Source: Geobacter sp. UBA698 (GTDB taxonomy: Bacteria > Desulfobacterota > Desulfuromonadia > Geobacterales > Pseudopelobacteraceae). From it: 46,281 nucleotides of DNA. Positions 7,555 to 16,068 of the stretch are shown here, one piece after another. Position 1 is the first letter of the stretch. Every line of letters begins with the position of its first letter. Under the pieces are notes generated by a model. The model saw only the letters and a list, made by a program, of their open reading frames with translations, was not told the DNA's origin and did not search any database. The stretch covers positions 1 through 46,281 of the forward strand of contig DBMM01000124.1 of NCBI GenBank assembly GCA_002298925.1. The letters are read 5' to 3'. A program made the position numbers and the translations under genes.

Positions 7555-8367
7555 TCAAGCCAGCATGATAAAGCCCATCTGCCGCCCGGTCTCACCTCCG
7601 TCCCGGCGATAGGAGAAGAACAGCTCTTTCTGGCAGCAGACGCACATGCCGGCAACCTGTATGGCCGTCTCCGGCACTCCGGCATACAGGAGCAGTTCCC
7701 GGTTGGCGGCCCCCAGATCCAGGCGCCATTTGCCATCGCCGTTTGGTTGCGTGCACTGCTCCCAGGGGATCCCCCCCTGGACAAAGGCCTGTTTGACCGG
7801 GGCATCCACCTCGTAGCAGCACTGGCCGATGCAGGGGCCGATGGCAGCCTGCACTGACTGGGGGCTGCAGCCGAACTGCGATACCATTCCGGCCACGGTC
7901 TTGGCGACCAGGCCGGCGGCGGTGCCCTGCCAGCCGGCATGCACCGTGGCAATCACCTGTTTTACCGGATCCAGCAGCAGGATCGGGGCGCAGTCGGCCA
8001 CGCAGACGCCGATCATGACATTGGGCTGGTTGGTGATGATGGCGTCACACTCGACGCTCAGGAAGTGGCCATATTCCTCGTTGGGCTCGTCGATCACCAG
8101 GATGTCGCTGCCATGCACCTGGCGCACGGTGACCAGGGCCTCCTGGGCAATGCCGAACGAGCGGGTCAGCAGGCTGCGGTTCCCTTCCACGTTGTGCGGC
8201 TGGTCCAGGGTGGTGGTCCCCAGGTTGAGCGAGTTGTAAGGCGGTCGCGACACCCCTTCATGGCGGCTGGTGAAGCCCTGCACGGAACAGGGAGTAGTGC
8301 CGAATTCCGTGGCAACATAATGGATGCGGCCGGTGCGTTTCATCTGCATAATCTTTTCCTCTGACAT
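7555..8367 (-). CDS. pgeF: PgeF/YfiH-family purine nucleoside phosphorylase-like (laccase-domain) protein
   Basis: 270 residues from ATG 8367. An in-frame ATG at 8349 has a better GAGG site 9-12 nt upstream, so the true protein may be six residues shorter. Family signatures: SRHEGVSRPPYNSLNLG near the N-terminus, VRQVHGSDI, DAIITNQPNVMIGVCVADCAPI with the metal-binding Cys, VHAGWQGTAAG with the metal-binding His, and a Cys-rich C-terminus (AGMCVCCQKELFFSYRRDGG). Members act on adenosine or inosine phosphorolysis and help exclude wrong amino acids from peptidoglycan. It is encoded alone between yifB and a DedA gene on the same strand. Confidence 0.93.
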   Translation of the reverse strand: MSEEKIMQMKRTGRIHYVATEFGTTPCSVQGFTSRHEGVSRPPYNSLNLGTTTLDQPHNVEGNRSLLTRSFGIAQEALVTVRQVHGSDILVIDEPNEEYGHFLSVECDAIITNQPNVMIGVCVADCAPILLLDPVKQVIATVHAGWQGTAAGLVAKTVAGMVSQFGCSPQSVQAAIGPCIGQCCYEVDAPVKQAFVQGGIPWEQCTQPNGDGKWRLDLGAANRELLLYAGVPETAIQVAGMCVCCQKELFFSYRRDGGETGRQMGFIMLA

Positions 8368-8401
8368 GCTTTAGTAAAATCTCTTTGCCTTCTGTACTGC
8401 T

Positions 8402-9010
8402 TTACGCTTTAATGTCCGCACGCCGGCGCAGCCGCCAGACATAGGCGGCGATCAGGGCTATGCTGAACAGGATCACAGCCACCAGGGCCTGATGGGCATA
8501 CTGCATGATCAGCTGCTGGTTCTCACCGATGACATAGCCGATGCTGGTCAGGATGCTGCACCAGATGCCGGCCCCCAGCAGGGTGTAGAGCGAAAAGCGG
8601 AGGTGGTTCATGCCGGCCACCCCGGCCGGGATCGAGATCAGGTGCCGTACCACCGGCAGCAGGCGGCCGATGAAGGTGGAAATCTCGCCATGGCGCAGAA
8701 AGAAGCGCTCCACTCGCTCAAACTTGTCCGGCGGGATCAGCACATATTTGCCGTATTTTATGATCAGCGGCCGACCCAGATAGTGGGAGACGAAGTAGTT
8801 GACGTAGGCGCCGGCCAGGCTACCCAGGGTGCCGCACAGGATCGCGCCGGCCATGTTCATCTTCCCCTGAAAGGCCAGATAGCCGGCCGGCGGCATGACC
8901 AGCTCGCTCGGCACCGGGATGATCGAGCTTTCCATGGCCATCAGCAGAAAAATGCCGGGATACCCCATGGCGCCGATTGTATCCAGCAGCCATTGAACAA
9001 GTGCGTGCAT
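8402..9010 (-). CDS. DedA/SNARE-associated family membrane protein
   Basis: 202 residues. I chose ATG 9010 because GGAGT lies 7-11 nt upstream; a much longer frame continues upstream but is only the antisense of the next gene. DedA signatures: ESSIIPVPSELVMPPAGYLA in the first reentrant segment, GAYVNYFVSHYLGR, a basic loop, then GRLLPVVRHLISIPAGVAGM, followed by two C-terminal TM helices and a basic tail. DedA proteins are inner-membrane flippase-like proteins (undecaprenyl phosphate or lipid recycling, membrane potential homeostasis). It is divergent from the methyltransferase gene. Confidence 0.92.
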   Translation of the reverse strand: MHALVQWLLDTIGAMGYPGIFLLMAMESSIIPVPSELVMPPAGYLAFQGKMNMAGAILCGTLGSLAGAYVNYFVSHYLGRPLIIKYGKYVLIPPDKFERVERFFLRHGEISTFIGRLLPVVRHLISIPAGVAGMNHLRFSLYTLLGAGIWCSILTSIGYVIGENQQLIMQYAHQALVAVILFSIALIAAYVWRLRRRADIKA

Positions 9011-9091
9011 TAAAGAACTCCATTCTACTATAATCATGCTGGAACACAAACTTATACCCCATCTTGGAGATTCCAGCAACAGAAAGCCAAA

Positions 9092-10927
9092 ATGAAGATC
9101 ATTGAACGACTTGAAAACGAGATCCTGACCGGTGACGGTGCCATCGGTACCATGCTGTATGCCAAGGGCGTCAGCCTGGAGAGTAACTTCGAACACCTGA
9201 ACCTGGTGCGGCCGTCCCTGGTGCTGGAGCTGGCCTCGGAATACGTTGCCGCCGGGGCCCAGGTGATCGAGACCAATACCTTTGGAGCCAATTTCAGCAA
9301 GCTCTCGGCCATCGGGCTGGGGCACAAGCTGGCCGAGATCAATGCCGCCGGCGCCCGCATCGCCCGCCAGGCCGCCAGTGGCGGGCGTGACATCCTGGTG
9401 GCCGGTTCGGTCGGCCCCCTGGCGCGCATCAAGGGGGACGAGCGCCAGCCGGACAGCGACGAGCTGCTGGAGATTTTCAGCAGCCAATGCCAGGCCCTGG
9501 CCGGCGGCGGGGTGGATTTCCTGCTGCTGGAGACCTTTGCCAGCCTGCCCCAGATCACAGTCGCCGTCAAAGCCGCCCGCCAGACCGGTCTGCCGGTCTG
9601 TGCCTCGCTGGCCTTTCTGGAGGGGGGGCGCAGCGCTGACGGCACCACGGTGGCGGCCTTCTGTGCGGCCATGGAACAGGCCGGGGCTGACATGATCGGG
9701 GCCAACTGCGGCGCCGGTCCGCTGGAGCTGGTCAAGGTCGTGCGTCAGATGGCCGCACTGACGGACAAGCCGATCTCGGCCTATGCCAACAGCGGTTTTC
9801 CCGAATACCGGGACGGGCGCTACATCTACCGTGCCACCCCCGACTACCTGGCCGCCATGGCCCAGGAACTGGCCGAGGCCGGGGCCGGACTGATCGGCGG
9901 CTGCTGTGGTACCACCCCCGGGCATATCGCGGCCATGGCCCGCAGTCTGGCCGGCCGGAAACCGGCAGCGCGGCCACGGCCCGCATCCATCAGCATGGGC
10001 GAGTCGCTTCAGCCCAGCCAGCGCGGCGCCACCTCCTGGCTGGATGGCTGGGGGGAGCGCAAGATCATCACCGTCGAACTGGACCCGCCCAAGGGGATGG
10101 ACTGTAGCCGCATCATCGCGGGCAGCCGCCTGCTCAAGCAGGTCGGGGCCGATGCCATCAACCTGGCTGAAAATCCCCTGGCGCGGCCCCGCATGGGCAA
10201 CATCGCCCTGGGGAGCCTGATCCAGCAGCAGGCGGGCATCGAGGTGATCGTGCATGTTACCGGCCGCGACCGCAACCTGATCGGCATGCAGTCCGATCTG
10301 ATGGGGGCCAGCCTGCTGGGAATCCGCTCGATACTGGCGGTGACCGGCGATCCGGCCAGCATGGGTGACCATGCCGGGGCCAAATCGGTCTTTGACCTGC
10401 ACTCCTTCACTCTGATCAAGCTGCTGGCCGACCTGAACCGCGGGGTCAACGCCATCGGCAACCCGATCGGCAGCGGTACCGGCTTCACCATCGGCGCGGC
10501 CTTCAATCCCAATGCCGACAACATGGCGGTGCAGGCCGAGCGGCTGCGCAAGAAGGCGGCCAACGGCGCTGTTTTTGCCCAAAGCCAGCCGGTCTACGAC
10601 CCGGCCCTGTTCCTGGAGGCGCTGGAATTGACCCGCGACTGCGGCATCCCGCTCTTGCCGGGAGTCATGCCGCTGGTCAGCGAGCGCAATGCCGAATATC
10701 TGCACAACGAGGTGCCGGGCATTTCCGTCCCCGACGGAATCCGGGCCAGAATGAGGGGGCTGGAAAAAGAGGCCGGAGTACGGGAGGGGCTGGCCATTGC
10801 CAGGGAATTCATCGCTGCCACCTTTGCATCGGCCGGGGGCTACTATCTGGTGCCCCCCTTCGGAAAATACGAACTGGCCCTGGAGTTGATCGAGTACATC
10901 CACGCACTGGAGAGGAAAAAACCATGA
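9092..10927 (+). CDS. Bifunctional homocysteine S-methyltransferase / 5,10-methylenetetrahydrofolate reductase
   Basis: 611 residues in two parts. Residues about 1-290 form a homocysteine methyltransferase (BHMT/MetH N-domain fold) with zinc ligands in GANCGAGP and the CC pair of GGCCGTTPGH. Residues about 320-611 form an MTHFR TIM barrel (ITVELDPPKG, HVTGRDRN, AVTGDP, FAQSQPVYD, LLPGVMPLVS). Both act in methionine/one-carbon metabolism; the fusion lets one protein make methyl-THF and handle homocysteine. It lacks the B12 domain of MetH. The 3' end overlaps the following lipoprotein gene by 4 nt (ATGA). Confidence 0.94.
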   Translation: MKIIERLENEILTGDGAIGTMLYAKGVSLESNFEHLNLVRPSLVLELASEYVAAGAQVIETNTFGANFSKLSAIGLGHKLAEINAAGARIARQAASGGRDILVAGSVGPLARIKGDERQPDSDELLEIFSSQCQALAGGGVDFLLLETFASLPQITVAVKAARQTGLPVCASLAFLEGGRSADGTTVAAFCAAMEQAGADMIGANCGAGPLELVKVVRQMAALTDKPISAYANSGFPEYRDGRYIYRATPDYLAAMAQELAEAGAGLIGGCCGTTPGHIAAMARSLAGRKPAARPRPASISMGESLQPSQRGATSWLDGWGERKIITVELDPPKGMDCSRIIAGSRLLKQVGADAINLAENPLARPRMGNIALGSLIQQQAGIEVIVHVTGRDRNLIGMQSDLMGASLLGIRSILAVTGDPASMGDHAGAKSVFDLHSFTLIKLLADLNRGVNAIGNPIGSGTGFTIGAAFNPNADNMAVQAERLRKKAANGAVFAQSQPVYDPALFLEALELTRDCGIPLLPGVMPLVSERNAEYLHNEVPGISVPDGIRARMRGLEKEAGVREGLAIAREFIAATFASAGGYYLVPPFGKYELALELIEYIHALERKKP

Positions 10928-11343
10928 TGGTTAATGCAAAAAATGCCGTGCTGCTGCTGTGCTGTCTGCTGGTGACGGCCTGTGTGAGCAATGTCGGCAT
11001 ACGTGAAGAGTTTGAGCGGAGTACCAAGAGCTATAACAAGATGCTGCGCTGGCATGAGATCGCCGGTGCCGGTATGACCTACATGGAGCCCGAGAGGCGC
11101 GACGCGTTTCTGAAGTCGGCCGATACCATCAAGAAAAAAGGAATCACCATCACCGACTATCGCATCCTGACCTCGGAATGCCTGCCGGAAAAGGGCACCG
11201 GTGATGTTGTGGCCGAGTTCGACTATTACACGCTCCCTTCCAACCGGATCAAGACCCTGACCTATAAACAGGAGTGGGGCTATCGCGAGATCAACGAGAA
11301 GAAAAGCTGGCTCTTGAAGAGCGGGCTGCCGACTTTCGATTGA
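10924..11343 (+). CDS. Putative outer-membrane lipoprotein, unknown function
   Basis: 139 residues. The signal peptide (NAKNAVLLLCCLLVTAC) ends in a lipobox LVTAC, so Cys20 should be lipidated. The remaining 120 residues are soluble, mixed alpha/beta, with a YDYYTLPSNRIKTL-like beta region and no motif I can name. It starts within the last codons of the methyltransferase gene (ATGA overlap) and ends overlapping the likely xerC start (TTGA), so the three genes are translationally linked. Function not inferred. Confidence 0.8.
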   Translation: MMVNAKNAVLLLCCLLVTACVSNVGIREEFERSTKSYNKMLRWHEIAGAGMTYMEPERRDAFLKSADTIKKKGITITDYRILTSECLPEKGTGDVVAEFDYYTLPSNRIKTLTYKQEWGYREINEKKSWLLKSGLPTFD

Positions 11344-12254
11344 TCGCCGTGGAACGCTTGTCGGAACAGATTCGCAGCTTCTGCGTCTACCTGGAAACCG
11401 AGCGCAACGTCTCGCCCCATACCCTGGAGGCCTACCGCCGTGACCTGGGGCAGCTGGCCGGCTTTGTCCGCACGGAAAAGGGGGAGGAAAGCGCGGCAGC
11501 GGATGTGGATCACCTGCTGCTGCGCCGCTATCTGGCCCTGCTGGCCAAGAGCGCCAAAAAGAGCTCCATCGGCCGCAAGCTGGCCGCCATTCGCAGCTTT
11601 TTCAAGTACCTGCTGCGCCAGGGTGTCATCACCCGCAATCCGGCCGAACTGATCGCCACCCCCAAGAAGGAAAACCGGCTCCCCTTTCACCTGGATATCG
11701 ACCAGGCCACCACCCTGATGGAGGCGCCGCACGACGACGAACGCTACGTACTGCGCGACCGGGCCATCCTCGAGACACTTTATTCCTGCGGTCTGCGGGT
11801 CTCGGAGCTGACCGGGCTGGATATCGGCGATGTGGATCAGGTCGGCGGCATGCTGCGGGTGATGGGCAAGGGGGGCAAGCAGCGTATCGTGCCGGTGGGC
11901 AGCAAGGCCCTGGCCGCCATCCGGGAGTATCTGGAGGGGCTGGGCGCCCGCAGCGGTGACGGGCCGCTATTTCTCAACACCCGCGGCAGTCGCATCAACC
12001 GCCGCAGTGTGGCGCGCGTCATCGATGCCCATGTGGTGAGGATCGCCGCCTTCAAGCGCATCTCTCCCCACGTCCTGCGGCATACCTTTGCCACCCACAT
12101 GCTGGAGGGGGGCGCCGACCTGCGCGCCATCCAGGAACTGCTGGGCCACGCCTCGCTATCCACCACCCAGAAGTACACCCACGTCGGACTCGACCGCCTG
12201 ATGGAGGTCTACGACAAGGCCCACCCCAAGGCGCACACAAAAACAGAGGGGTAA
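11340..12254 (+). CDS. xerC: Tyrosine recombinase XerC/XerD-type
   Basis: About 304 residues from TTG 11340, which overlaps the preceding stop as TTGA; GTG 11349 is an alternative, and an upstream in-frame ATG at 11274 lies inside the lipoprotein gene. The N-terminal SAM-like DNA-binding domain contains FCVYLETERNVSPHTLEAY. The catalytic domain shows Arg in GLRVSELTGL, Lys in GKGGKQR, HxxR in SPHVLRHTFAT, the second His in LLGHASLSTTQ and the nucleophile Tyr in KYTHV. Length and motifs are of chromosomal XerC/D, which resolve chromosome dimers at dif with FtsK, rather than of an island integrase. Confidence 0.92.
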   Translation: MIAVERLSEQIRSFCVYLETERNVSPHTLEAYRRDLGQLAGFVRTEKGEESAAADVDHLLLRRYLALLAKSAKKSSIGRKLAAIRSFFKYLLRQGVITRNPAELIATPKKENRLPFHLDIDQATTLMEAPHDDERYVLRDRAILETLYSCGLRVSELTGLDIGDVDQVGGMLRVMGKGGKQRIVPVGSKALAAIREYLEGLGARSGDGPLFLNTRGSRINRRSVARVIDAHVVRIAAFKRISPHVLRHTFATHMLEGGADLRAIQELLGHASLSTTQKYTHVGLDRLMEVYDKAHPKAHTKTEG

Positions 12255-12310
12255 GTCGCCTCACCCCCCTGATTCTTTACCGGCCCACACGCTGCAGTTT
12301 TTGGGTGCAT

Positions 12311-13006
12311 TTAGCCGACGGTCACAGCTACCCGATCCCCCGCGTTGACTTTGAGCTTTTTCTCGATACCCGGTCCGACGATGATGGCGCCATCATACTG
12401 GGTGTCCATGTCATTCATGACCATAATCGGGAACGTGCCGCTGGTGCCTACGGCGTTGTTGGTCAGTGTCAGTTTCCTGAAGGGGGTCTTGTAGAAGCTG
12501 CTGATGTACTTGGCCGTATGCTGACTGAGGGCGATCATGCCGAGCGAGTCGAAGCTGCTGCTGGCCTCGCGGTTGGCCAGATGGGTGACGGCCAGTCTGA
12601 GTATGGTTTCACCCTGGGGTTTTTCGGGCTTTTGGGGGGCATCGGGTGCAGTTTCGGCTGCCGCTTGCCGGCTGAGGAGGATTGACTCCAGTTTCTTGGC
12701 TGCCAGGTTGAGGGTGATGGTGATCATCTGCAGGTTGATGCTTTTTGCGCACAGCAGGCAGAGCATGGCGCCGGAGAAGGATTTGATGATGATCCGCCCC
12801 TCATTGTAACGCATGTCCAGCAGATCCAGGGATTCCGACGCTTGCAGGCCATGGGCGCAATCCAGAATCAGACCGGCCGCCCGGTTGAGTGTCGCCACAT
12901 CGATCAGTGCCGGGAAGGTGTGCTCCAGCAATTCCCCGCTTTTGCTGACGACGGCGCTGCCCAGAACGCCTTCAACGCCGTTTATGTGCTGCAGGATGTC
13001 CTGCAT
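12311..13006 (-). CDS. Roadblock/LC7-domain protein with C-terminal beta domain
   Basis: 231 residues; ATG 13006 has AGGAGG upstream, beginning right after the preceding gene's stop. Residues 1-105 (GVEGVLGSAVVSKSGELL, then a beta-rich region ending KSINLQMITITLNLAAKKL) fit the MglB-type roadblock/LC7 fold, which dimerises and acts on Ras-like GTPases. A proline/alanine-rich linker (about 112-132) leads to a second domain (135-231) that looks mostly beta and ends in KVNAGDRVAVTVG, which I cannot assign. Operon partner: the DUF4388-roadblock gene upstream. No GTPase gene is adjacent. Confidence 0.78.
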   Translation of the reverse strand: MQDILQHINGVEGVLGSAVVSKSGELLEHTFPALIDVATLNRAAGLILDCAHGLQASESLDLLDMRYNEGRIIIKSFSGAMLCLLCAKSINLQMITITLNLAAKKLESILLSRQAAAETAPDAPQKPEKPQGETILRLAVTHLANREASSSFDSLGMIALSQHTAKYISSFYKTPFRKLTLTNNAVGTSGTFPIMVMNDMDTQYDGAIIVGPGIEKKLKVNAGDRVAVTVG

Positions 13007-13018
13007 GGATGCGGCCTC

Positions 13019-13720
13019 CTACTTGGCGGGAATCAACGCTGACCTGATTTCGGATTCGACGTTGTCCAGATTGCTGGCCGGGTCGACGGCAATGCTCAGG
13101 TAATGCTGCTTTGAATCGTACATCAACAGGTCGAAGTTGCGGGTTCGCACGGCGGCCGCCTTGATCTCCCCCAGGCCCAGCAGTTCGCCAAGCTGGTTGC
13201 CGGACTTGGCCAGAAAGAAACCCTTGGCCGCCAGGGCCGCGGCCTCGATACTGGAGTCCTGCAGGGGGTGCCCCTGTTTATCCAGCAGGACCGCATAGGT
13301 GATGCCCCCGATCTCCATCAGTCTGGCAGCCACTTTGCTCATGGTGCGGCGCGGGGATACGTTCGCTGTGGAACTCATCTGGCGGGGGACGCCGGCATTC
13401 TCCTCATCCATGCGACGGAGAGCTTCCAGCAGCAGAAAGTCGGTACGGTAGTGGATCGTGCAGACGGTGCTGGTCATCTCGGGGTGGATGTTGAATGTCC
13501 CGCCGGGCCATTTGATGATCCGGTAGATGGCGTCTTCGCCGACCTCGACACCCAGTTCGGCGTGGATGATCTCCCCGTCAGCAAAATAGATGGCACCGGT
13601 GAGCTCGTCGTATTCGACGGTTATGCAGCCGGTATACTTGTTGTGCCCCTTGAGCTGGATGACGTCCGTCAATGACAGGCCGGCCACCGCACCCTGAAAA
13701 CCGCTTATGTCGTTGGCCAT
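13019..13720 (-). CDS. DUF4388 (PATAN) plus roadblock/LC7-domain protein
   Basis: 233 residues. Residues 5-105 match the DUF4388/PATAN pattern (FQGAVAGLSLTDVIQLKG, TGAIYFADGEIIHAELG, GEDAIYRIIKWPGGTF), common in Geobacter-type and myxobacterial signalling proteins. Residues about 128-233 form a second roadblock/LC7 fold (ARLMEIGGITYAVLLDKQG). The stop is followed within 12 nt by the next roadblock gene, so the pair form one transcript and probably a heterocomplex. A role in polarity or GTPase signalling is suggested by the family, not shown here. Confidence 0.8.
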   Translation of the reverse strand: MANDISGFQGAVAGLSLTDVIQLKGHNKYTGCITVEYDELTGAIYFADGEIIHAELGVEVGEDAIYRIIKWPGGTFNIHPEMTSTVCTIHYRTDFLLLEALRRMDEENAGVPRQMSSTANVSPRRTMSKVAARLMEIGGITYAVLLDKQGHPLQDSSIEAAALAAKGFFLAKSGNQLGELLGLGEIKAAAVRTRNFDLLMYDSKQHYLSIAVDPASNLDNVESEIRSALIPAK

Positions 13721-13828
13721 TGGCGTGATCCCTGCTGCATAGTTGTGCCCGTTCAGACGGGCAGTACAAGCGCGTTAGTTAAACCATATCTATGTGACAA
13801 GTTCAAGCCGGAATAGTATCAAACCCAC

Positions 13829-13857
13829 AAAAAAACCCCGCCGGAAATCCGGCGGGG
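13829..13857 (-). terminator. Rho-independent terminator after the CoA-transferase gene
   Basis: Perfect 9-bp GC stem (13836-13844 with 13849-13857), 4-nt loop, then seven U on the minus strand (13829-13835), 25 nt after the stop codon. Confidence 0.92.
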
Positions 13858-13882
13858 CAGTGTGCAGCAGTGATGCCAGTCC

Positions 13883-15478
13883 CTATTCGCAGAGATCCAG
13901 CTTGATGTCCCAGTTCTTGATCTTCATGGTGCCGTTCTTTTCGAGGTTCAAGTGCATCTTGAACGCGCGGTCCCACAGCTGCGGCTCGTGGGCGACCTTG
14001 CGGCGCAGGCACTCAGCCAGGGCCATCTCGTAGTACTCGGTCAGGATCGGCTTGTAGTCCGGATGGGCGCACTTGGCGATGATGACCTTGGCGCGGTCGC
14101 GTGGGCAGAGGCCGCGCAGGTCGGCCAGACCCTGTTCGGTAACGACGCAGTCCAGGTCATGCTCGGTGTGGTCGATGTGCGAGCAGTGCGGCACAACGCA
14201 GGAGATGCCGGTCGGGTCGGTCTTGCTTGGACGGCTGGATGGAGTGTGCATGATTTTGAGGAAGCCGTTGCGCAGGAAGTCGCCGGAACCGCCCAGGCCG
14301 TTGATCATGCGGGTACCGCCAACCAGGGTCGAGTTGGCATGGGCATACATGTCGATCTCGACCGGGGTGTTCATGGCAATACAACCGAGACGACGGATCG
14401 GCTCAGGAGCATTGGAGACCGAAAGCGGACGCAGGACGATCTTGTCAAAATATTTGTCCATGTTCTCGAAGAACTTGGGGAAACCCGGTGTAGCAGAGAG
14501 CGAGAGCGAACAGGAAGAGGCGCAATCAAGCTTGCCCGAGTCGAACAGATCCAGCATGGTGTCCTGCAGAACCTCGGTGTAAACCGACAGGTTGTAGAAG
14601 GGACCTTTTGCCAGGCCGCCGATAACGGCGTTGGCGATGGAACCGACGCCCGACTGGATCGGCAACAGGTTGTCCGGCAGACGCCCCATCTTCACTTCAT
14701 GGCTGAAGAAATCGATGATGTGTCCTGCGATTGCTTCCGAGGTGTCGTCCTGTTCGGCGAAGGCACGCCCCTGGTCACGCAGCTTGGATTCGACCACGGC
14801 CACGATCTTCTTCGGATCGCAGGGGATCGAGGTGGAGCCGATGCGCGAATCAGCTTTGACAATGTTAAACGGCTGGCGGTTAGGGGGAGTACCGGGAGTG
14901 AACAGGTCGTGGATGCCTTCGAAGGAGGGTTGTCCGGTGTTGACCTCGATGATGATCTTGTCGCAGATCATCAGAATTTCAGGGATAACGCCGCAGGACG
15001 ACGTCGGAACCAGACTGCCGTCTTCGGTGATGGCCGAGACTTCGATGATGGCCAGGTCCAGTTTGCCGCTTTCGGTGTCCTTGGTATAGAAGCCGTAACC
15101 CAGATCCTGGGCGAAGAGAGAGAGGTGCTTGTCGCCCATGCGGATGCGGCCTTCATTGATGCCGGCAGCGATGTTCTTGCCGGTCTGGTAGGGCCAGCGT
15201 CGGTCGATCATGTCCAGCTCAGCCCAACGGTTTTCGGTTTCGGCTCCGACGGAGGCGCCGATGAACAGGTTGAATTTCCACTTGCCCTGGAGGTTGTTTT
15301 TCTCGACATGGTCGGCAACGGCGATGGGCACCACTTTCGGGTAACCGGCGGGGGTGAATCCGGACCAGCCCAGGTTCATGCCCGGCTTGAAGAACTGAAG
15401 GGTCTCTTCGGCCGTCATGACCTTGCTCAACAGTGACTTGTGACGTACGCGGTCTTGCAGTGTTCCGTAATCAGACAT
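13883..15478 (-). CDS. Acetyl-CoA hydrolase/transferase family (succinyl:acetate CoA-transferase type)
   Basis: 531 residues, start ATG 15478 after AGGAGGTAGGAG. Family hallmarks: FTPAGYPKVVPIAVADHVE, GIHDLFTPGTPPNR, the glycine-rich GVGSIANAVIGGLAKGP, the catalytic-Glu region NLSVYTEVLQD, NGLGGSGDF, and a C-terminal VVTEQGLADLRGL. The family includes succinyl:acetate CoA-transferase, used by Geobacter-type bacteria to activate acetate with succinyl-CoA while closing the TCA cycle; this is the likely role here, but acetyl-CoA hydrolase cannot be excluded from motifs alone. It has its own promoter with a flanking palindrome and a strong terminator, so it is monocistronic. Confidence 0.92.
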   Translation of the reverse strand: MSDYGTLQDRVRHKSLLSKVMTAEETLQFFKPGMNLGWSGFTPAGYPKVVPIAVADHVEKNNLQGKWKFNLFIGASVGAETENRWAELDMIDRRWPYQTGKNIAAGINEGRIRMGDKHLSLFAQDLGYGFYTKDTESGKLDLAIIEVSAITEDGSLVPTSSCGVIPEILMICDKIIIEVNTGQPSFEGIHDLFTPGTPPNRQPFNIVKADSRIGSTSIPCDPKKIVAVVESKLRDQGRAFAEQDDTSEAIAGHIIDFFSHEVKMGRLPDNLLPIQSGVGSIANAVIGGLAKGPFYNLSVYTEVLQDTMLDLFDSGKLDCASSCSLSLSATPGFPKFFENMDKYFDKIVLRPLSVSNAPEPIRRLGCIAMNTPVEIDMYAHANSTLVGGTRMINGLGGSGDFLRNGFLKIMHTPSSRPSKTDPTGISCVVPHCSHIDHTEHDLDCVVTEQGLADLRGLCPRDRAKVIIAKCAHPDYKPILTEYYEMALAECLRRKVAHEPQLWDRAFKMHLNLEKNGTMKIKNWDIKLDLCE

Positions 15479-15615
15479 CTCCTACCTCCTCGTTTGTTTA
15501 TGGTGTTTACAGGCAAATGCCGTCCTGGTGGGATGCGGACGTTTTGTTTCAATAATTGGCTATGATTACGTTTGGTTGATGTATTGTGCTGCCGGGAAGC
15601 ATTAAGTAAAACCGG

Positions 15616-15644
15616 ATTTTACGCATTAGCTTCTGTTTAGTCAA
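15616..15644 (-). promoter_or_regulatory. Sigma70-type promoter of the CoA-transferase gene
   Basis: Minus strand TTGACT (15639-15644), 17-bp spacer, TAAAAT (15616-15621). It would give a leader of about 130 nt before ATG 15478; that leader holds no obvious riboswitch. Confidence 0.7.
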
Positions 15645-15650
15645 GCTGAA

Positions 15651-15669
15651 ATTGTATACAATATACAAT
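15651..15669. promoter_or_regulatory. Palindromic operator ATTGTATACAAT with overlapping second palindrome
   Basis: ATTGTATACAAT (15651-15662) is a perfect 12-bp palindrome, and ATTGTATA (15651-15658) is repeated inverted as TATACAAT (15662-15669). It lies 6 bp upstream of the -35 of the CoA-transferase promoter. TTGTATACAA-type sites are typical of GntR-family regulators; the regulator is not in this window. Confidence 0.6.
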
Positions 15670-15699
15670 GTTGCCACAGCCCTGGTCTGGGCGGCTGCA

Positions 15700-15990
15700 T
15701 CAGCCTTCGTAATCCACTGCAACGATTGAGGAGCAGAGCAACTTCATCAGCGGCACGACTTCACCGGCGTGGTAGGGGTGAATCTGATAGGCCTGGAGGT
15801 CATCCAGGGAATCGAACCTGGTAATCAGGGCCACGTCATAGGAGCGTTCGGAGCGGATCACATCACAGCCCGCTTCCAGATGGCGCAGCTGTTCGACTTT
15901 GCCCCGCATGCTGAGCAGTTTGTCGCGGACCTGGGTGACCGCTTCCGGGGTGGGATCAGACAGCTTGAAGAGTACGATATGGGTGATCAT
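15700..15990 (-). CDS. Dabb (stress-response A/B barrel) domain protein
   Basis: 96 residues from ATG 15990, which follows CAGGAGCC; upstream in-frame codons lack a ribosome site and overlap the promoter. ITHIVLFKL at the N-terminus, SYDVALITRFDSLDDLQAYQ and the C-terminal HPYHAGEVVPLM are the signature strands and helix of the Dabb family. Dabb proteins are small dimeric alpha-beta barrels of varied or unknown function. It has its own strong promoter. Confidence 0.9.
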   Translation of the reverse strand: MITHIVLFKLSDPTPEAVTQVRDKLLSMRGKVEQLRHLEAGCDVIRSERSYDVALITRFDSLDDLQAYQIHPYHAGEVVPLMKLLCSSIVAVDYEG

Positions 15991-16039
15991 GGCTGGTTTG
16001 GCTCCTGACAGGTGAAATAGGCTTAAGAAATCCTTGCTG

Positions 16040-16068
16040 TGTATACATCGTGTTGACGTGCGTGTCAA
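16040..16068 (-). promoter_or_regulatory. Sigma70-type promoter of the Dabb gene
   Basis: Minus strand TTGACA (16063-16068), 17-bp spacer, TATACA (16040-16045), giving a leader of about 40 nt. The -35 is embedded in an inverted repeat GTTGAC-N6-GTCAAC (16052-16069). Confidence 0.7.

Noticed and set aside
9011..10903. The long upstream extension of the DedA frame (to 833 codons)
   Set aside because: The extension is antisense to the homocysteine methyltransferase/MTHFR gene; the real DedA start is ATG 9010 with its own ribosome site.
11340..12254. Island integrase identity for the tyrosine recombinase
   Set aside because: Length and motifs fit chromosomal XerC/D, there is no adjacent tRNA or repeat boundary, and it sits in a core operon about 5 kb from the island junction.
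13952..15436. A 494-codon plus-strand frame
   Set aside because: Antisense to the CoA-transferase gene; no ribosome site and no recognisable domain.
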